Part shown: one piece after another, positions 61,801-64,000 of the stretch
Layout of the letters: every line of letters starts with the position of its first letter
How positions within the stretch are numbered: the stretch's first letter is position 1
Assembly (NCBI GenBank): GCA_014549065.1
Contig: JACDOX010000003.1
Span: forward strand, 13,326,877-13,390,876
DNA: 64,000 nucleotides
Direction of reading: 5' to 3'
From: Cardinalis cardinalis
Lineage: Eukaryota > Chordata > Aves > Passeriformes > Cardinalidae
Position numbers and translations under genes: made by a program
Notes under the pieces: model-generated
The model's database searches: none
What the model was told of the DNA's origin: nothing
What the model saw: the letters and a program-made list of their open reading frames with translations, nothing else

Positions 61801-63707
61801 ACAATCAGCTTTAAACCTAAGTTTGACTTTTTTTTTTCCCTCTCCCTATACCAAATATGATTAGAACATAGTATGGATTAATTGCTCTGCCAAATGTCAT
61901 TCCTATAAATCAAATCTGTTTTCTGACATATGAGTGAGTGTCTGAATACTCCAAAGCCATTAAAAATATCTGCATAATTTTAAAACCTGCTAAATGTTGT
62001 TGTTTTCTCTCTCTCTCTCTTTTCATTCTTGGTACAGTATGGTATTTTACTCTGATGATGAGAAGTTGAATGGCAAGTTTCAGTCAAATGCTTTTTTTTT
62101 TTTTTTTTTGCGATCCAATCCTAAAATCTTGACAATGGCACTTACAGTGGAAATGCCACCAACTGTAAATTTACACACGGACAAAACTTGGCATCCCTTG
62201 TCAGCTCTTCTTCAAGCATAACTTATGGGATCCCTGCCCACATTCTCTCTGCAGGAACTGGTGTTATCCCACTACTGAAGTATTCATGTGTTAGCACCCC
62301 AGGTGTAGAACAGTGTGCGGGACCAAGTCTCCAGCACTTATCCTCCTAGTAGAAGAAGCAAAAAAAAAACTATTTCAAGAGGCCATTAGGTCTACTAAGA
62401 TAATGTGAATGGCNTGAAAGAATCATAATTTTCCAGTTCAATGTGGCTTCATTGAAACGATCAAGAGCAATTAAAGCAGAGCAAGAGAGAATGATCTAGC
62501 AAAGGGTGGTGAGTGGAGTGGAACTGGTTTTGTAGCATCATTGGTCTTGAGCAAGAGATTTTACCTTTCTTTTCTGTTGCCATGCCTTGTGTTGTTTAAT
62601 CTGTGTATTTAGGCTGTGAACTGTGCAGCTGAAACTATTCTGCACTACATAAAAAACACACGTATATAGTTTCTGGGGTAATAACAAAAGGGCTGCTTCT
62701 ATGGAATACATATAAGGGGAGCCACTGAATTTTGAGAGCTTCTGGTGAAAAATGGTCGTGTGAGTGCAAAAGTACAAAGTGAGGGCATTATTACTCATTT
62801 CCATATGGGTGATCTAAAACATTTGGGTCTGGGCTTTTACAGCCACTAAACCAGAGTTCATGTTTTGGGTAGATGGAACAGGCAGAGGACACAATAACCC
62901 ATATGAAATCTGGCTGATACTTGGTGAACTGCACAGTGTTATGTCTCTCCTTCCACCTCTGAGATGCTCCCAGGATGCTGGGGAGGATGTGCAGGGGGCT
63001 GTCACCTGGCCACTTCTCTCTGAGAGCTAGGTAGAGGCCAGAAAACAGGCTGCTAGGTGTTCTTGTCATAGGTACAAGATATAGTATCAACCTGAATATG
63101 AGCTCAAGAAAGGTGAGGGATTTGCCTGGAAATGACAATGCAAAACCACATGTAAAATTGGTCCTGCTGAATAATTTTTCCTTTCAGCCTATCCTGTGGA
63201 GAAGCCGTGGGACACAGCTTAGCCTGAAGCCTTCAGTAGCACAATCCAGCACCTCCTGGGTGGAAGTCAAAGGCCAAAACCTCTTTGTGCTTCCTTCATT
63301 TGTCTTGCCCACACAGCTCAAACAAGGCAGTAGAAGATTTGAGAAAGGCTTTATTAGCATCAACTGCCAAAAGCACTTGCATTTGTAACTCAGCCGTGTA
63401 TTTTCCTCTATCATGCCTTGTTTTATACAGCATATTCTTCCCACATCTTTTCAGTTCAAATCCCTGGCAATAGCCTGGGAAACCAAAGCAGGTAGAATAA
63501 CCTTTTAAGCAAATTCCTCTTTTTGTTGAAGTTGTCCGAGCAAAGGTAATCAAGACAGAAAATAATGTTTTTATTAACTTTGGTCTCTAACTTACTCCCA
63601 GCATCATCTGGNATCATTACAGAAGGTAAGTTTCAACCTGAAGCAAATGCAAAAAATGCAAATGTTTTCTGGCCCTCTGCATAACCAGCACTGGAGCTAT
63701 ATGTATT
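58865..63707. other. Gene desert segment, no gene seen
   Basis: No gene, RNA gene or nameable transposon is seen. The longest frame (124 codons at 61033-61407 on + and at 59141-59515 on -) is unrecognised. A T18 run lies at 62092-62109 and a (CT)n run at about 62006-62020. The block at 61840-62000 is A+T-rich with a GGATTAATTGCTC site and may be a conserved element. Confidence 0.65.
62092..62109. repeat. T18 homopolymer
   Basis: An uninterrupted run of 18 T. No adjacent retroposon body was recognised, so a poly(A) tail of a minus-strand retrocopy is possible but unsupported. Confidence 0.9.
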
Positions 63708-63733
63708 GGGGGGGCGGGGGGGGAAAGAAAAAA
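63708..63733 (+). other. G-run with G-quadruplex potential
   Basis: G7, C, then G8 is followed by AAAG and an A run. The G tracts can be divided into four runs of three or more with very short loops, so a quadruplex is possible on the + strand. The following 63734-64000 holds nothing I can name. Confidence 0.6.
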
Positions 63734-64000
63734 AAAAAGAAGCTTGGTCAGGAAGCAATTGTACTAAGTTGCATAGCTAGAAAGTGCATGTTTCAGACAG
63801 CTAAGGACAAGTGAAAATGAAGTAGAGAAATCCCCACAATCTTCTAATCATCTGAGGGGGAGAATGCAAACAGTCAGTGGCTTCAAAGTTTTAAAATTTG
63901 CACAAGTAAAATAAAGATTTCTGAGCTGGAGAGGTTTTTCTTATACTTTTCATCTAGTTTGATGNAAACATTTCACCTCTTCTGCATGGAGCGCACCATA

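Overview
The window looks like vertebrate, most probably avian, nuclear DNA. It holds one recognisable protein-coding segment: the last coding exon of SATB2 at 4811-5266 on the + strand, encoding the homeodomain and acidic tail of the chromatin organiser. It is preceded by the end of the last intron and followed by a 3' UTR of about 2.6 kb ending near 7860. A bird is suggested by very low transposon density, a reverse-strand CR1 LINE relic near 36.5 kb, and short CpG-rich islands set in an A+T-rich background. A songbird is possible but not shown.

Layout. 1-4810: last SATB2 intron, with an A+T-rich block that may be a conserved element (about 1930-2330), a CpG-rich segment carrying a 51-bp minisatellite (about 2945-3345) and a T-rich tract before the splice acceptor. 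4811-5266: terminal coding exon. 5267 to about 7860: 3' UTR with a (TG)n(TA)n tract, a (CA)n tract, a CpG-rich patch, seed matches for miR-27, miR-31 (two) and miR-23, and two clusters of AATAAA signals. From about 7860 to 64000 I find no gene I can defend. In mammals the DNA 3' of SATB2 is a long gene desert reaching toward PLCL1, with remote craniofacial enhancers of SATB2. This window would be the proximal part of the avian equivalent, an inference from gene order and not something the sequence proves.

The desert contains CpG-rich islands without genes (12320-12620 and 21225-21560 are clearest), an LTR-like segment near 24.2-24.5 kb, the CR1 relic, several short perfect tandem duplications, one-sided low-complexity tracts (G/T-only, A/C-rich, A/G-only), a cluster of CAGCTG E-boxes (24174-26657), an 18-bp palindrome (23702-23719), an imperfect hairpin of about 128 nt (51989-52116), and several A+T-rich blocks that look like conserved non-coding elements. 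All longer open frames there are unrecognisable, and many run through ambiguous bases.

About 130 isolated N bases are scattered through the window. Both Ns in the SATB2 exon fall at fourfold-degenerate third positions of serine codons, and a dense cluster lies in the third copy of the minisatellite. This fits masked allelic or read disagreement better than random sequencing failure. I found no new multi-gene system; the points worth following are regulatory and structural.
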